DNA of 64,000 nt, from the NCBI RefSeq assembly GCF_041381155.1, contig NC_091147.1, positions 36,439,053-36,503,052 of the forward strand, given 5' to 3'. Both the position numbers and the translations under genes were made by a program. This document shows positions 11,666-25,300 of this stretch, one piece after another. Each line of letters begins with the position of its first letter. Within the stretch, counting starts at the first letter, position 1. The notes beneath the pieces were generated by a model, which searched no databases, was not told where the DNA came from, and was given only the letters and a program-made list of their open reading frames with translations. This stretch comes from Argopecten irradians (lineage: Eukaryota; Mollusca; Bivalvia; Pectinida; Pectinidae).

Positions 11666-13842
11666 CCGTCTTTACATAACACAATGAACGTCAATCGTAT
11701 GGCGAAAGTCCTCTTGACGTGGTCATCCTTTCTAGTCGGACGATTCAAAAGTCATTGGGATAAACCATCGCCCACTTTTCAATTTTCATTGAAAAAATCA
11801 CTGCAAGTGATACATTCCTGACGAAGATTTTCAATTTTTTTTTGCGCTGAATAACATAGGATTACAAAATATAAGTAAAATGTTTTCTTCATTTTATTTA
11901 TCCCACATTGACTAAAAAATCACCCATTATAAACGATAAAATATTAGTACATTTTTCAAACTCAATAATTATACTCAAACCATTGAGTAAATAAATAAAC
12001 ATGTAAACATTAAATAGGTTTATTAATTTATATCAAGTCATGAAGTTATTTTTTAAGTTTTAGTTTTTGCAAGCCTTATAAGCAAAGATTAAAACTTGAA
12101 GATGAGTTGCATGCAATTTCTTATCAGATAAACATACACTTAAATTTAAATCATGATTTATCACAATTCATAGCACATTTCAATATTTTTTAATATCAGG
12201 ATGTGATAAGAAAAGCAGCCCTTATGCACTGCCTTCTTTCATTCCTGACAACACCTCATTGTCCATATCATAACATCACAATGGTTACATTACACTTCTG
12301 ATAAGAGATACATACAAAAGTACTATATAACAAGAAATATTCGTGGGTACTTTCTTTTGCGGGTTTGAGCATTGAAGTAATTTCATTGATTTGAATATTT
12401 GTGTTTAGTCGATAGAACCATAATGACAATAATGTAAAAACTATTTTTTTTTTCATTTGTAATTTCACTGCAACCATGAAAACAATGAAGGTGTCTACAT
12501 GACGAACATTTCATGTTATACATTACTAGATTCAATGGAATTAACGTGAATACATATGTTATTCACAGAATGAAGAATGTAGTCTGGTTCCATTCAAAAT
12601 TTGAGTTTCACTCAATGAACTTGATAAATGCATCACACACTTAACAAATATACAGTGTGTATATCTTCATTAAACAAACCTTTTCTGAATATCTTTAAGT
12701 TTATAATCCCCAAAACTCAAGATAAATTGACCTTGAGGCTGAAATATTTGCATATGAATTATTTCATCAATAGGAAATGGATAGAGAAGTTAAATAAGCA
12801 TACTGAGTATGTTCCGCCCACTTAAGTTAACAATCTTTGACTCTGTATATACTAATAATCAATCTGATCAATCAGATCCTTTATGGTTGAGAATCAGGAT
12901 CTGGATCTTAACATTACGGACCTATTATCAGAAGATATAACATACTCACCCCTGAAATTTTATATTAAACTGTTCCAGCTTTAGTTTTGGGAGATTTCAA
13001 ATGAATCCTCAGGGGTGAATGAGTGAACAATACCTTACCTATGATTTATTGCTGATATCATCAGAACAATAATTCTGATATTTAAATATTGCATATTCTG
13101 CATGTGCATGTCTAAATAAGAAAGAACATACAAATGGACGCCAGGCCGTTCTGGTAGTGTAAAAAGGAGCAATGTATTATTTGTGAGGTATGTCCAAATA
13201 AGGAAAGAGCACATGTTCTTTGCAATTTTTCCAGTAAGAGTCCACACATGCATGTCCAAATAAGGAGAGAACACATGTTCTTTGCTATTGTTCCTACTAA
13301 GAGTCCACATTGTATGTCCAAATAAGGAATGAGCCATTTTATAAGCATCTGTATCACAGAATAAATATTTGATTCGTGTAACCCACTCAGGACTTGGAAG
13401 TTGATAGCAGTAAATTGATCTGGAATTGAATAAATCACACAACTTGTTACAACATGGTATTTTAAGATATTCATATCAGCAGCATTATCATAATTTCTTC
13501 AGTTTTGGGAAAGATTTTTCGACTTTATCTTCTTCACTGTCTTTGAATCTCTTGGTTGTTGAGAAGATGTCATTTGAAAATTCAAGCATATACGATCTCT
13601 GTGATCTTGAATAAAGGTTAAAGCTATTCATTTCATCAATTGCGGTTACTCCTCATCCAATCAACTTTATACTACTATAGGTCAAATATGAAGTCTTTCG
13701 GTCAAGAAAAAAAAACACCCGAAAAATGCACATGCAAATTGTTTGCAAAATGATGATCACCAGGTGGGTCAGAGATGCCTACAGCACATAGACTGCGGTG
13801 ACAGATAACAGATAACAGACAAAAAGTCAATCCAAACTTTAC
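11666..13842. other. Convergent intergenic region between KY gene and COG3
   Basis: Very AT-rich. It should contain the missing last coding exon and 3' UTR of COG3 on the minus strand, but no unambiguous acceptor followed by a short conserved tail was found. It also holds an 84-bp MITE at 12943-13026 and a two-to-three-copy repeat of about 63 bp at 13189-13330 (units beginning ATGTCCAAATAAGGA). Confidence 0.5.
12943..13026. mobile_element. Tiny MITE, ACTCACCCCTGAAA family
   Basis: Terminal inverted repeats read ACTCACCCCTGAAA at the left and CAGGGGTGAATGAGT at the right. The same 80-90 bp unit recurs at 19804-19895, 20793-20873 and 34852-34930. Confidence 0.7.
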
Positions 13843-13941
13843 CTGTTCTGAGCTAGGTGAAGCCACGATCTGTCTGTCCTCTTCCGTGTAATGGTCAGCT
13901 AGGATCTTATCTATCTGTTGGTATGTCTGTTGAATGTTCAC
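13843..13941 (-). CDS. COG3: COG3 exon 20 (penultimate)
   Basis: 33 codons, [20 protein letters not shown] to ASPSSEQ; acceptor TTTGTAG, donor CAG|GTAAAG, phase 0. Open frame runs on past the donor to a stop near 13702, so intron retention would add an unrelated tail. Confidence 0.9.
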
Positions 13942-16298
13942 CTACAAACAGATTTTACACAAAAATACACAACAAATAATTGCACTTTGAAATAGCTTTA
14001 TCTGCCAATACAGCTATAAACACAAACTAAGATAGAAAATTACTAATTGTTAGAATTTCTTACATATGGAGTTAAATCAAAAGTCAAACAAAAGAATAGA
14101 ATTAATTATCTTTAAAACTAATAGACCATCAATGAATAGTTTTGGACATTTATTGTTTTTGCTTACTTTCCCTGCTTCCAGCAGATGACTTTCATTGGTA
14201 GAATAGCTTTCATTGCTCCAAATGTATTAATTTTTGTAGTGAATACAAAGTCATTAAACATTTACTAAAACATCTGATGGGTGTTTTGGATTATCATTAG
14301 CACAAAATGACCTCGACCTACTTTTATTGGTTTGAAGAGAATGACTTCTGTGTCTCGGTTAGCGAGGTATAGTGACATTGAACGTTGCACTGTAGGGAGG
14401 CGTGTCTTGAGATTGCGATATGTCTCCGACATGACGTCATGTAACTTCTCTGGGGTGGCAAAGGGCTGTTGTCGGAGCGAGACATTTCTGACTGGCTCCT
14501 CAGTCTTCATACTGATTACCACATTAGCCTACAACATCATAAACAACTTATTGATATCAAAACATAACACATATCGTAACATCACCTTAGTTACCATATC
14601 ACTCCATGGCCACTCTATAACACCATACTAAACATATCCTTGGTTACACAGTATCTCTATTGTTTCCAAACGTTTTTCTGTTTACTTAACGTCTACAAGG
14701 TAAACAAATATCTTCTTGGTTATCTATCATCCCCATGGTTACTTAACATATCCATGTTTACTGAAAACTATTGTTAACATTTAGCATGTATGTGGTAACA
14801 ATCCATCTTCATCTAGTCATCAAACATCACTATCGTCACTAAACATGTTAATAGATATAAAATATCTCCATGAGATATACAATGTACAGTGTTTTTCCTG
14901 CCTATATATTTGGGGCCGAAATAAGGCCCCATTCCCAATTGTATTTCTTGTTATTTTTTCCCTAATCTATGTCTAAATTTCCCAAATCAGTGAGTTGATG
15001 CGTATTTTGTGCGACGAAACTAAATTTTTTAGGAAATCCCAAGTCTGAATGTCGTATTTTAGTAACCATTTTTACACTTGATTCTTAGAGGAGCATAATT
15101 GTCTATTCTGCCTTTTCCTAAATTTCCATAAACACAGTTCAAATTTTTCATTTCCTACTTTTATCGCACAAAATTTCCAAATTTTCACCAGGTGGCAATT
15201 TCCAAAATACCCAGGAAAAACACTGATGTATCACCATGGTTACAATACCAAGGTATATATATATATATGGTTGCAAAACTCCGGTAACAAAATATCTTCA
15301 TGAACACAATGTATCTCCATGGTAACAAAATATCTTCATGGACACAATGTATCTCCAAGGTAACAAAATATCTTCATGGACCAAATGTAACTCCAAGGTA
15401 ACAAACCAACCATCTCTATGGTCACCAAAGTTCTCCATGGTCATGGTAACATGGTCATGGTAACAATACCAAGGTATGTCCCCATGGTAACAAGCCATCT
15501 CCATGGTAACAAACCATCTCCCTGGTTACAAAACATCTTCATGGTGGCCTAACCTTTCTATGATGATACTCACCATACATCATCAATACATGGGTTGCTG
15601 TGACTCAGTAAAGGTGTCAAACATATAGTAAAAGATCTTAACAAACTAAAACTGTTGCCAGAGTGGACAACTAATACCCCCTGCTGCACAAATTTAGTAA
15701 TTACTCTATTAATAAGGGATATTGCACAACCCTATATAGTGTACTCAACTCCCCTTTATGTCAGGGCTCTGTGTAACAAAATTTATCAAAATCTGTAAAG
15801 TATTTTAAAAGAAGTTTGCTGGACAATGTTGTGTCTACCGACAGACAGACAGATGGAAAACCCAATTCCGGTATATATACCAACCCCTCCCACTTCCCAC
15901 CCCCAAACCCCCTAACAACTTCATTACAGGGGGTATAAAACTATGATGTCAAGGTAGGGCAGTTGACAGTTTCATTTTCTTGATATACTTACTCTTGATA
16001 GGAATGTCTGAACTGGTTCAGTAAACAGACTTGTTACATGATGTATGAAATCCTCACAACTTTTCTTAAGCTGCTGATCAACATCTCTTTTAGAGTCCAC
16101 AAAATATTCGGTCACCTGGGGCGTTCCCTGAAAAGCAATATTATCTTGTGATATTTAATCATTTTCATAATTATATATTTTTTATAAAATTCTATTCACA
16201 TTTTTTTTCATAAAATGTGTAAATCATATTCTATTAGTCAAGCAATTATAAAACATTATTTATATTATCAAAAGTTTATCCTATGAATATGACCTTAA

Positions 16299-16330
<32 letters not shown>

Positions 16331-19300
16331 GAAGACAAGAAATATGAAGGTTACCTCGAGTATGAACTGTAGTATTGAATTGGTGCTGTTTAAGGCGAAC
16401 AGTTTGGATTTGTTATTGACCAGTCCATAAGCAGCACCTGAAAGCAAACATTTTATCTGTATGTAAGAAAATATTCAGAATGCAAAATGATAAACATTAG
16501 CTTTGGTCTTACATTAAGTTGAACTGTCAAAATGATGAGGCAAATTAAAGACTCACTATGCAGATACATAATATGCAATATGATGGTAAATATGGCTTTA
16601 ATTTTTCTCGTCGTTTTGACTGTTTGAATGTGGAAATAAATGTCATGATAGATGATTGTGGTGACCATACATCAACAAATTGACATTATGTCAATACACA
16701 GATATTGTAAATCACTTTATTTTTGCATATACAGAGGCATCCTCTTAAAAAATATGACATTAAGAGGAATGTGATATTAACAGCTGTTGAAACATTTTCA
16801 ATCATTTACATGCATTAAAACAGTACTATATTTTGCATCTTCATCATTTTAAACAAATTTGCGAATACGTTAATTCTGAAACCAGGACTATATATAGAGT
16901 TATATATTAAAGATGCTCCATCGCCGACAAAGCATAAATAATAATCATCATTTGAACAATAATTGGTTTTTAATCTGTATATATATGCCTAATTTACACA
17001 AAAAATATCATAAAATAATTCATTTCACCTTTGGTGCATGCGAAATCATTACTTCATTCCATATAAGATACAGTGTCATGGAATTTTTTCGGGATGCAAT
17101 TAATTATTTTTCATATTTTTAACTTGAAGTAAAATCAGAGACTCAAACTTTTTAATGGTGGTAAATGGTGTAAAGTAAGTAACTTTTGTAACTGAAGAAA
17201 AATATTAAATCATCTGCTCCTGTTTTCGATAGAGAAAAATACCATTTGTCAGCGGTGGAGCATCTTTAAGTATATGTATTTTAATATCATTCATGAACCA
17301 TTTCAATAAACATTTCAGTTCTCCTGCCAATTCAGAAATTTTGAAATCATTTTTGTTAGTAGTCATGACTATTTATCTGAACTGTTTAAAATAAGGTCAA
17401 TATACGAGGCAAATTACAAATGAATCATAAGGATTAAAGGCCATATCGACCATTGGCTCAAATTAAGATGTTTGGATTTGGTCTCCGAAGGATTTTAATT
17501 AGACTAAATGTAATGACAAGAAAATGTTTGATTACTACAAGAAGATAAATGGGAAAAATAGAGGAATGTTTAAATAATGATGGAATGAAACCGTACAATG
17601 ACAAAATAGCATATTCCGTAACAGAACAGATAGTAGAAGGTTGCTAAAAGTTACACTAGGACTAGATCTAATGTATTTAGTATTGTACAAATGAAATAAT
17701 TTATTTTCCTTGGACTCAATTTTTGTGGATGATACAATTTCACAATTTTGTTGGCCATGAAGAAGACCTCAACAACATATAATATTCTGTTAATAGTAAA
17801 TAATAAAATAAGAAACAAACAAATATGCTACAACAACCCAAATAGTTTTTAAAGGCCCACTACCTTCCGGGGCAAAATTTAAAGGTTTCTTAAAAACATT
17901 AATAACAAAAGAAAATATATATATCGATGGCTTAAGATAAGGTTACAACACCAAACATATGCAAGATTTCCTGTCTAATGTACGATATCAGTGGAGATTC
18001 ATTTCGCTGTTTTGCCGTCTGGCGCAGTGTCGTCAACTACCACGCGGTATTTAGGACGACGGTGGGAAACATACCATAAACGACCCGCATTATGAAAATT
18101 AACATTTTATTTATTCTTATTAAACAGTTCTGAAGGTGATGATAAGTGTGCTAGTAAACGTATAGTTAATAACTTCTGCGACTCTACAAAATTATTGATC
18201 TCGTTTTACATTCCTATTTTAAAAATTAAAAGCCGTTTCGGAAAGGTAGTGGCCCTTTAAAATGCCAATACCATACTAAGGCTATATCATTAGCATTTTT
18301 TCAGAAGTACATGCTTATAATGATGTGATTTTATAAACAATGCATACATGACATTTGTATACATTCATTTAGATTTTGTGAGGATGTAAACCTGCTGATT
18401 TTGGTTAAAAAACAAAAACTAAACTAGAAATATGTCTGTTAGACATTAAGTGCTCGCTAAATACTTCCTAACCTTAATTTCCGCTATGAAATCATCCCCT
18501 GCAACAGGTGTATGTAGCACTTTCGCTCATTATCCTTGGAACTATTGCAAGGAGATGGTTTACACCCTTGGTGTATTGTACTCAATACTTTCCTTAACTT
18601 CATCAGAACTTTAAATGTGAAATTACTTTGAAGTTCTTTGTTACATAAAAGTGTGTTTATTATCATATTGATATTGATACCATATTCTTGTTTCGTTGTT
18701 CAAAATAGTCGTACGCTAGAACACCGTCCAGTCTCTGTGCACGTGGTGACTTACCTGTGTCATGCTTGAACACCTTTCTGGGGTACATTAGACCTAGAGC
18801 TCAGACACTCAGACTAATATTTTATAATGTGTTTTTTTTATTCTGTTTCTGTCATGCAAAGCTGTGTAATTTTTATTAATATCAATTAGAACTGCAGCAA
18901 ATGCAGTCTATGGTCACAGGGTATAGTAAGCGATAGTGCAACGTACACCTAGGACCTAGGATGATGTGAAATAAATTAAATATGTGGCCGGTACTAAAAG
19001 TTATCCGTTTCGTCACTTTCTTTTATTGACTATATAAACCTGAATTGCATTGTATTGTTCCGGAAGTTTCAAAAGTCAATCAGATGCTTAGAATATCGTG
19101 ACTGATGCAAGAGTTTGTATGAAACACCGCTTGAAATTTACACAAAACAAATGCATTTAGCACTGTGAAATGTCACTGTTGTTAGTGTATAGTAGGTTAT
19201 CGCTGAAAAGTATATCTTAATATATGTTTTTGAAAGTTTGGTGTCACTAAATCATGGCAAATCTATTAAACGCTATAAGACACTGACTTCCAGTATCGTG

Positions 19301-22300
19301 TGCGCAGTTGGAATCTGCGCATAGCAGATGTACACAGACTCTACACCCGACAAGAAAAATAATAGTACGAGTACACTCGCACTAAAAAATCGAACTCCAA
19401 GAAAATATTATGATATCACAGTGCAGTATGTATGGGTACAAGACTGTGTTGTTAAGGATTTATTACAAACAGATCTATAGAACAATCTAATTAATATTCT
19501 CTTCATAAATTATCAACTTTGTAGCTATCTTCAGCCGAAAAGGAACATGACTACTTATCAAGAGTTAAGTCTCTTCCCTTTAAGAGTAAATATTGAAAAG
19601 AACTTAATCTAAGAAGACTTTATATATGATAATAGAAAAGTTAGCCACTTTGTTCTGAAATAAGAAAGTTGACACATTTTTAAAGACTTAACACTGCCAG
19701 CTTAGCAAAAGCCTCAAAATAGATGAATTTTGTCAATCACACTTGACTTGCCAAGTTGAGATATTCTGTGTGCATGAAATGTACAAGTCTAACTATTTTT
19801 TTCTTAACTCATTCACTCCTGAAGAACCATTTAGGCTCATCAAAATCAAAGACAAGATCAGTCCATTTTGAAATTTCAGGGGCGAATGAGTTAAATTGCC
19901 CTTTTTATGCAACATCAAAACCTTTCAATGTAGATAAATAGTTAACCATCATGCAATATATGAAATGTTTAAAATCATATGACCCATTTCTAGGTCATTA
20001 AATGTCATATGACCCATTTCTAGGTCAGTAAAATCATATATCATATGACCCATTTCTAGGTCAGTTAAATGTCATATGACCCATTTCTAGGTCAGCAATA
20101 TATGAAATGTTTAAAATCATATGACCCATTTCTAGGTCAGTAAATGTCATATGACCCATTTCTAGGTCAGTAAATGTCATATGACCCATTTCTAGGTCAG
20201 TAAATGTCATATGACCCATTTCTAGGTCAGTAAATGTCATATGACCCATTTCTAGGTCAGTAAATGTCATATGACCCATTTCTAGGACAGTAAAATCATA
20301 TGGCTCATTTCTATGTCAGTAAAATCAAATGACCCATTTCTAGGTCAGTAAATGTCATATGACCCATTTCTAGGTCAGTAAATGTCATATGACCCATTTC
20401 TAGGTCAGTAAAATCATATGACCCATTTCTAGGTCAGTAAATGACATATGACCCATTTCTAGGTCAGTAAATGTCATATGACCCATTTCTAGGTCAGTAA
20501 AATCATATGACCCATTTCTAGGTCAGTAAAATTATATGACCCATTTCTAGGTCAGTAAAATCATATGACCCATCTCTAGGTCCATAAATGTCATATAACC
20601 CATTTCTATGTCAGTAAATGTCCAAGACAGGATCTTTGATCTCACTTAAAATTAATAATTTACCAAGAATTTTCCTATTCTAGATTAAGTGATATGATTT
20701 TAAGTACAAAACTACGAATGAGTATGTAACATGATTCGGATAAAACCAACACCATACTACAGATATAATTTCCAGCATGCACCATTTTCCAATTCACCCC
20801 TGAAGACACATTTAGGCTCTTCTTAATCAAAGACTAGACCAGTCCATTATGGTATTTCAGGGGTGAATAAGCTAAAGGATAATTATTTCAGAATGTTAGA
20901 CATGAATTTTGTAAATTAATCAAAGGGGATGAAACACAAGCAAAGGGAGAAAAAACAGGAAGGGGAGATAATATGGACATGGGCAGACAACACACACAAG
21001 GGGAGTTAACACAGACATGCATCATAAGACATGGAAAGGTTACAAAAGAACACAATAAAGGAAAAAGGAATAACACAAAGGGAGATAACATGTAAGGGGA
21101 GACAATATATAACAGAGGAGATAACACAGACTACATGGGTAAAAAGTCTTAAGAGAAAAAACAAATAGGAGTAATTAAAGATGCTCCACCGCTGACAAAT
21201 GGTAATTTTTCACTATCAAAAACAGGAGCAGACAATTTAGTATTTTTCTTCAGTTACAAAAGTTACTTACATTACACCATTACCACCATTGAAAAGTTTG
21301 AGCTTCTAATTTTACTTCAAGTTAATAATATGAAAAATAATTAATTGCATCCCGAAAAAAATTCCGTGGCACTATATCTTATATGGAATGAAGTAGTGAT
21401 TGCGCATGCACCAAAGGCGAAATACATTATTTTATGTTATTTTTTGTGTTAATTAGGCATATATATACACGATTAAACACCAATTTTTGTTCAAATGATG
21501 AATATCATATATGCTCTGTCGACGGTGGAGCATCTTTAAGACAACAAGAATAGACAATAAAAATAACAAAAGGAGATACAAATATTAAGCAAATAAAAAA
21601 GACAATGGTAGAAAAATTATAAATAAACATTATAAGACAAAAAGACAAGGAAAGATAACATACAAAGATAAACAATTCAGATAAAAAGTACACATAGAAC
21701 ACAAAGGAAAAGGAGAAATAAAAAAAGGGGAGGCAACATTAGTTAGGGGAGTTAATCAGGACAAAGACAAGAGGGAAAAAATTGTTAAAGGGAGACAACA
21801 CAAGATAAAGGGAGATAATATAAAAATAAGGAGACAATACCAAACCAAGGCAGAATATATTGACAAGTGGTGACATCACCAGAAATGTTGCATGTTAACC
21901 CCAGGGAAATTCATCAGTTATCTCAGAAACATCAACTTACAATACCCTAAATATTGCAGATCAGATAATACATATATTAAAACATCAACAAGATATGTAA
22001 TATCATTTGTTGCAACGCCAAGAATTTACATAAACCTTTAGAATGGAAAACTGACATATGTAAAGTCTTAGTAGCAGATATAAACAATATACTCGGTTTC
22101 ATAAACAGCCCATATTTGTTTTAAAGGATATGTTCCAAGAATGAATAATAGATAGTGATAATGATCATATTAACTGTATTGATTTTTTTCAGAGGTATAA
22201 TCATGTAAAATACAATATTTCTGATAAGTTGAAAATTTCCCCTAGGTTGAAAAAAGAAACAGGCAGGAAGGAAATAGTTACCGAGAAATTTATGCCCAGC

Positions 22301-25300
22301 TTGTGATAAACTCAGGTCTGCGCAGTAAATAAATTACAGCCGCAATATTAATAAAACCAAACATTCTCATTCGCTTAGAGGAATGATCAAAAATTTTATG
22401 TGTCTATTAAACTAGTTAAAGCAATAAACATATAAAATAATTTTCAAATGAAATGGGAATGTTTGTAAAACAACAGGAGAAAAGCAAATAATGTAAAATC
22501 AAAATCAATTAAAAAACAAAACGAAAAACAAAAACAACACAAAAACCTGAGCAATCGTATTGATATCAGTGATGGATTTTGATAACATTTTCCTTTTCTT
22601 ATGGTGGTTTTTTTATTAAAAAAAGATACAGGTCTGGTTGGTGGAAAAAAAAAATAAAATTATCAATACAAAAACTGCTGTAAATACTTATTTTAGCAGT
22701 TATTTTATTTATGTGCTTTTCACACTGTTTTTAAAGTGCTAATTCATGTACAATCATGCTAAATCGTAATGAAAAAGGACATAATAATTGAAAATATCAG
22801 AAAAAAGTTTTAATGCAGAAATGTGAGTGTTGTAATCATTTTTACAATGCAGGAAATAACAAAATAATAAAAGCATTGAGCATAAACAATTAAATCAGAC
22901 ATAATAATCTATATGTCAAAACAGAAATAGTGAGAAAAATTTTGATAAAATTTAATAAAATAAACACCATTGGTGCTGGAATTTAAATGACTGACCTTTA
23001 AATTTACTGAAGTCCAGTGACGTCTCTCGGATCGAAAAATCAGCCTGGAAGGGGGCGATTTGTTCCCGTAAAATCAAGAGATGTTTAATAATGAAGAGTT
23101 CCCCGTCTAAAACATTCTGGAAAGTGGAAAAGTCATCTGAATTAGGAATGAGTAATATATTGAAAATATAGGATCTTATTGATAAATAAGTGCTCATTTC
23201 ATATGAGACTTTAGGAAATGCGTCTAAGAGTTTAGATTTTTGTGTCCTATTGAAGATGCTCAGGCAGCGCATAAACGATACTCATCATTTGAACAATAAT
23301 TGGTGTTTAATTGTGTATATATGTCTAATTAACACATAAATAATATAAAGTAATTCATTTCGCTTTTGGTGCATGAGCAATCAGAACTTCATTCTATACA
23401 GGACATAGTTTCACCGAATTATTTTCGGGATTCAATGAATTTTTTTTAATTTTTTCATCTTAAAGTAAAATTTGAAGCTCAAAATTTTTCAATGGTGGTT
23501 AAAGTGTAAAGTAAGTAACTTTTGTAACTGAAGAAAAATACTTAATCGTCTGCACCTGTTTTTGATAGAGAGAAAAAAATATCATTCGTCAGCGTTGAAG
23601 TGCTCCTCATTTTTTCAACCAATTTTTAAGTACCCTTGGCGCTTTATATTAGATCGAACTATAAATGACTGCCTTTGACTGACCTTGCGTTTGGTGATGC
23701 CCTCCTTAGCATTCTGTAAACTATGTATACAAGACTGCAAAGCTTCCTGTGACAGACCTTGGAATGTGGTTTTCTGTGAATAAATATGTGAATACACATA
23801 TAGTCTAAATCATTCTGTTAATATATAGGGATTGAATGTATTTTTCTAATTTTCATAGCCGCTATGAATAGCAGAAGCTATCTACAGATCCTGTGGAGGA
23901 CTATTTTCTTATTGATATGAAACTGGCGTGATGTTTGAAATCAGCTGATCGATGCACGAGACGTTGTATTCATAGTGTATTCATAGTGTTTTCATAGGCA
24001 AATGTTTGTTTTTGTCAGTTGATTGATTCATAAAGTGACGAAACATTCAGAATGTAAATATACATACATGTATACAGTAAAGCTTATCAAAACTAGAACT
24101 TATTTAATCTGGATCCCTGTGTATTCTAGCATAAATATATAGTATTTTCCTTGTTAACTTATTGTAATAGAAACCTGTACAATCTGAAAACCTGGCTTTA
24201 CCGACTAAATATGCTGATCCCAATGACATAGACTAGATAAGCTACACTGTACACAGCAAGCCATTATAAATAATCATTTGTTGACTTAGAAACAGTAAAC
24301 AAAATACCATCTTAATACATAGAACCACACCTGTACTACTTTCATCTATTTAAGCATTAAACTATCTTCCTATGGCATCTATGGTCTATATAGATGCCAG
24401 AGCTTTGCAGACAATCATCTCATAATGCGCTAGCGCGCATTATGAAGATTGAAGAAATGAAGACTATGCCTTAGGAAGATAGTTTAATGCTTATATTTAC
24501 ATTATCAACTCATTTTAGGGTCTCTGCATTAACATTGTTTATGCTAGACCAGGAAAACCGTTTATCATCGACGATTTAATCCACAAGATGGAACAGTCAT
24601 TTTGACGGTGATCAGTTGACATCACCACGTCAACATGAGTGACGTCATAATGGTCATGTTTTGGGTGTCAGTTATACCATCATATACTTCACTTTGCCTT
24701 GGTTAGTTTATATAGTAGAAGTGACAAGTAAATGTAAATATACACCAATAGAGTTTAGACAATAGAGGTCACGTACGTATTACTTACATCTATGCACCTG
24801 TAGAGTTTAGACAATAGAGGTTATGTACATATTACTTCCATCTATACACCAATAGAGTTTAGACAATAGAGGTCACGTACATATTACTTCCATCTATACA
24901 CCAATAGAGTTTAGACAATAGAGGTCACGTATGTATTACTTACATCTATACACCAATAGAGTTTAGACAATAGAGGTCACGTACGTATTACTTACATCTA
25001 TACACCAATAGAGTTTAGACAATAGAGGTCACGTACGTATTACTTACATCTATACACCAATAGAGTTTAGACAATAGAGGTCACGTATGTATTACTTACA
25101 TCTATACACCAATAGAGTTTAGACAATAGAGGTCACGTACGTATTACTTACATCTATGCACCTGTAGAGTTTAGACAATAGAGGTCATGTACATATTACT
25201 TCCATCTATACACCAATAGAGTTTAGACAATAGAGGTCATGTACGTATTACTTCCATCTATACACCAATAGAGTTTAGACAATAGAGGTCACGTACGTAT

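Noticed and set aside
13035-13110. Minus-strand segment IIVLMISAINHR as the COG3 last exon
   Set aside because: Hydrophobic like the expected tail, but the nearest AG acceptor is out of phase with exon 20.
13779-13842. A 46-nt intron giving COG3 a tail SMCCRHL
   Set aside because: Intron too short for an animal gene and the tail does not resemble known COG3 ends.
20061-20279. ORF of 10-residue repeats [10 protein letters not shown]
   Set aside because: Produced by a 30-bp minisatellite inside a COG3 intron.
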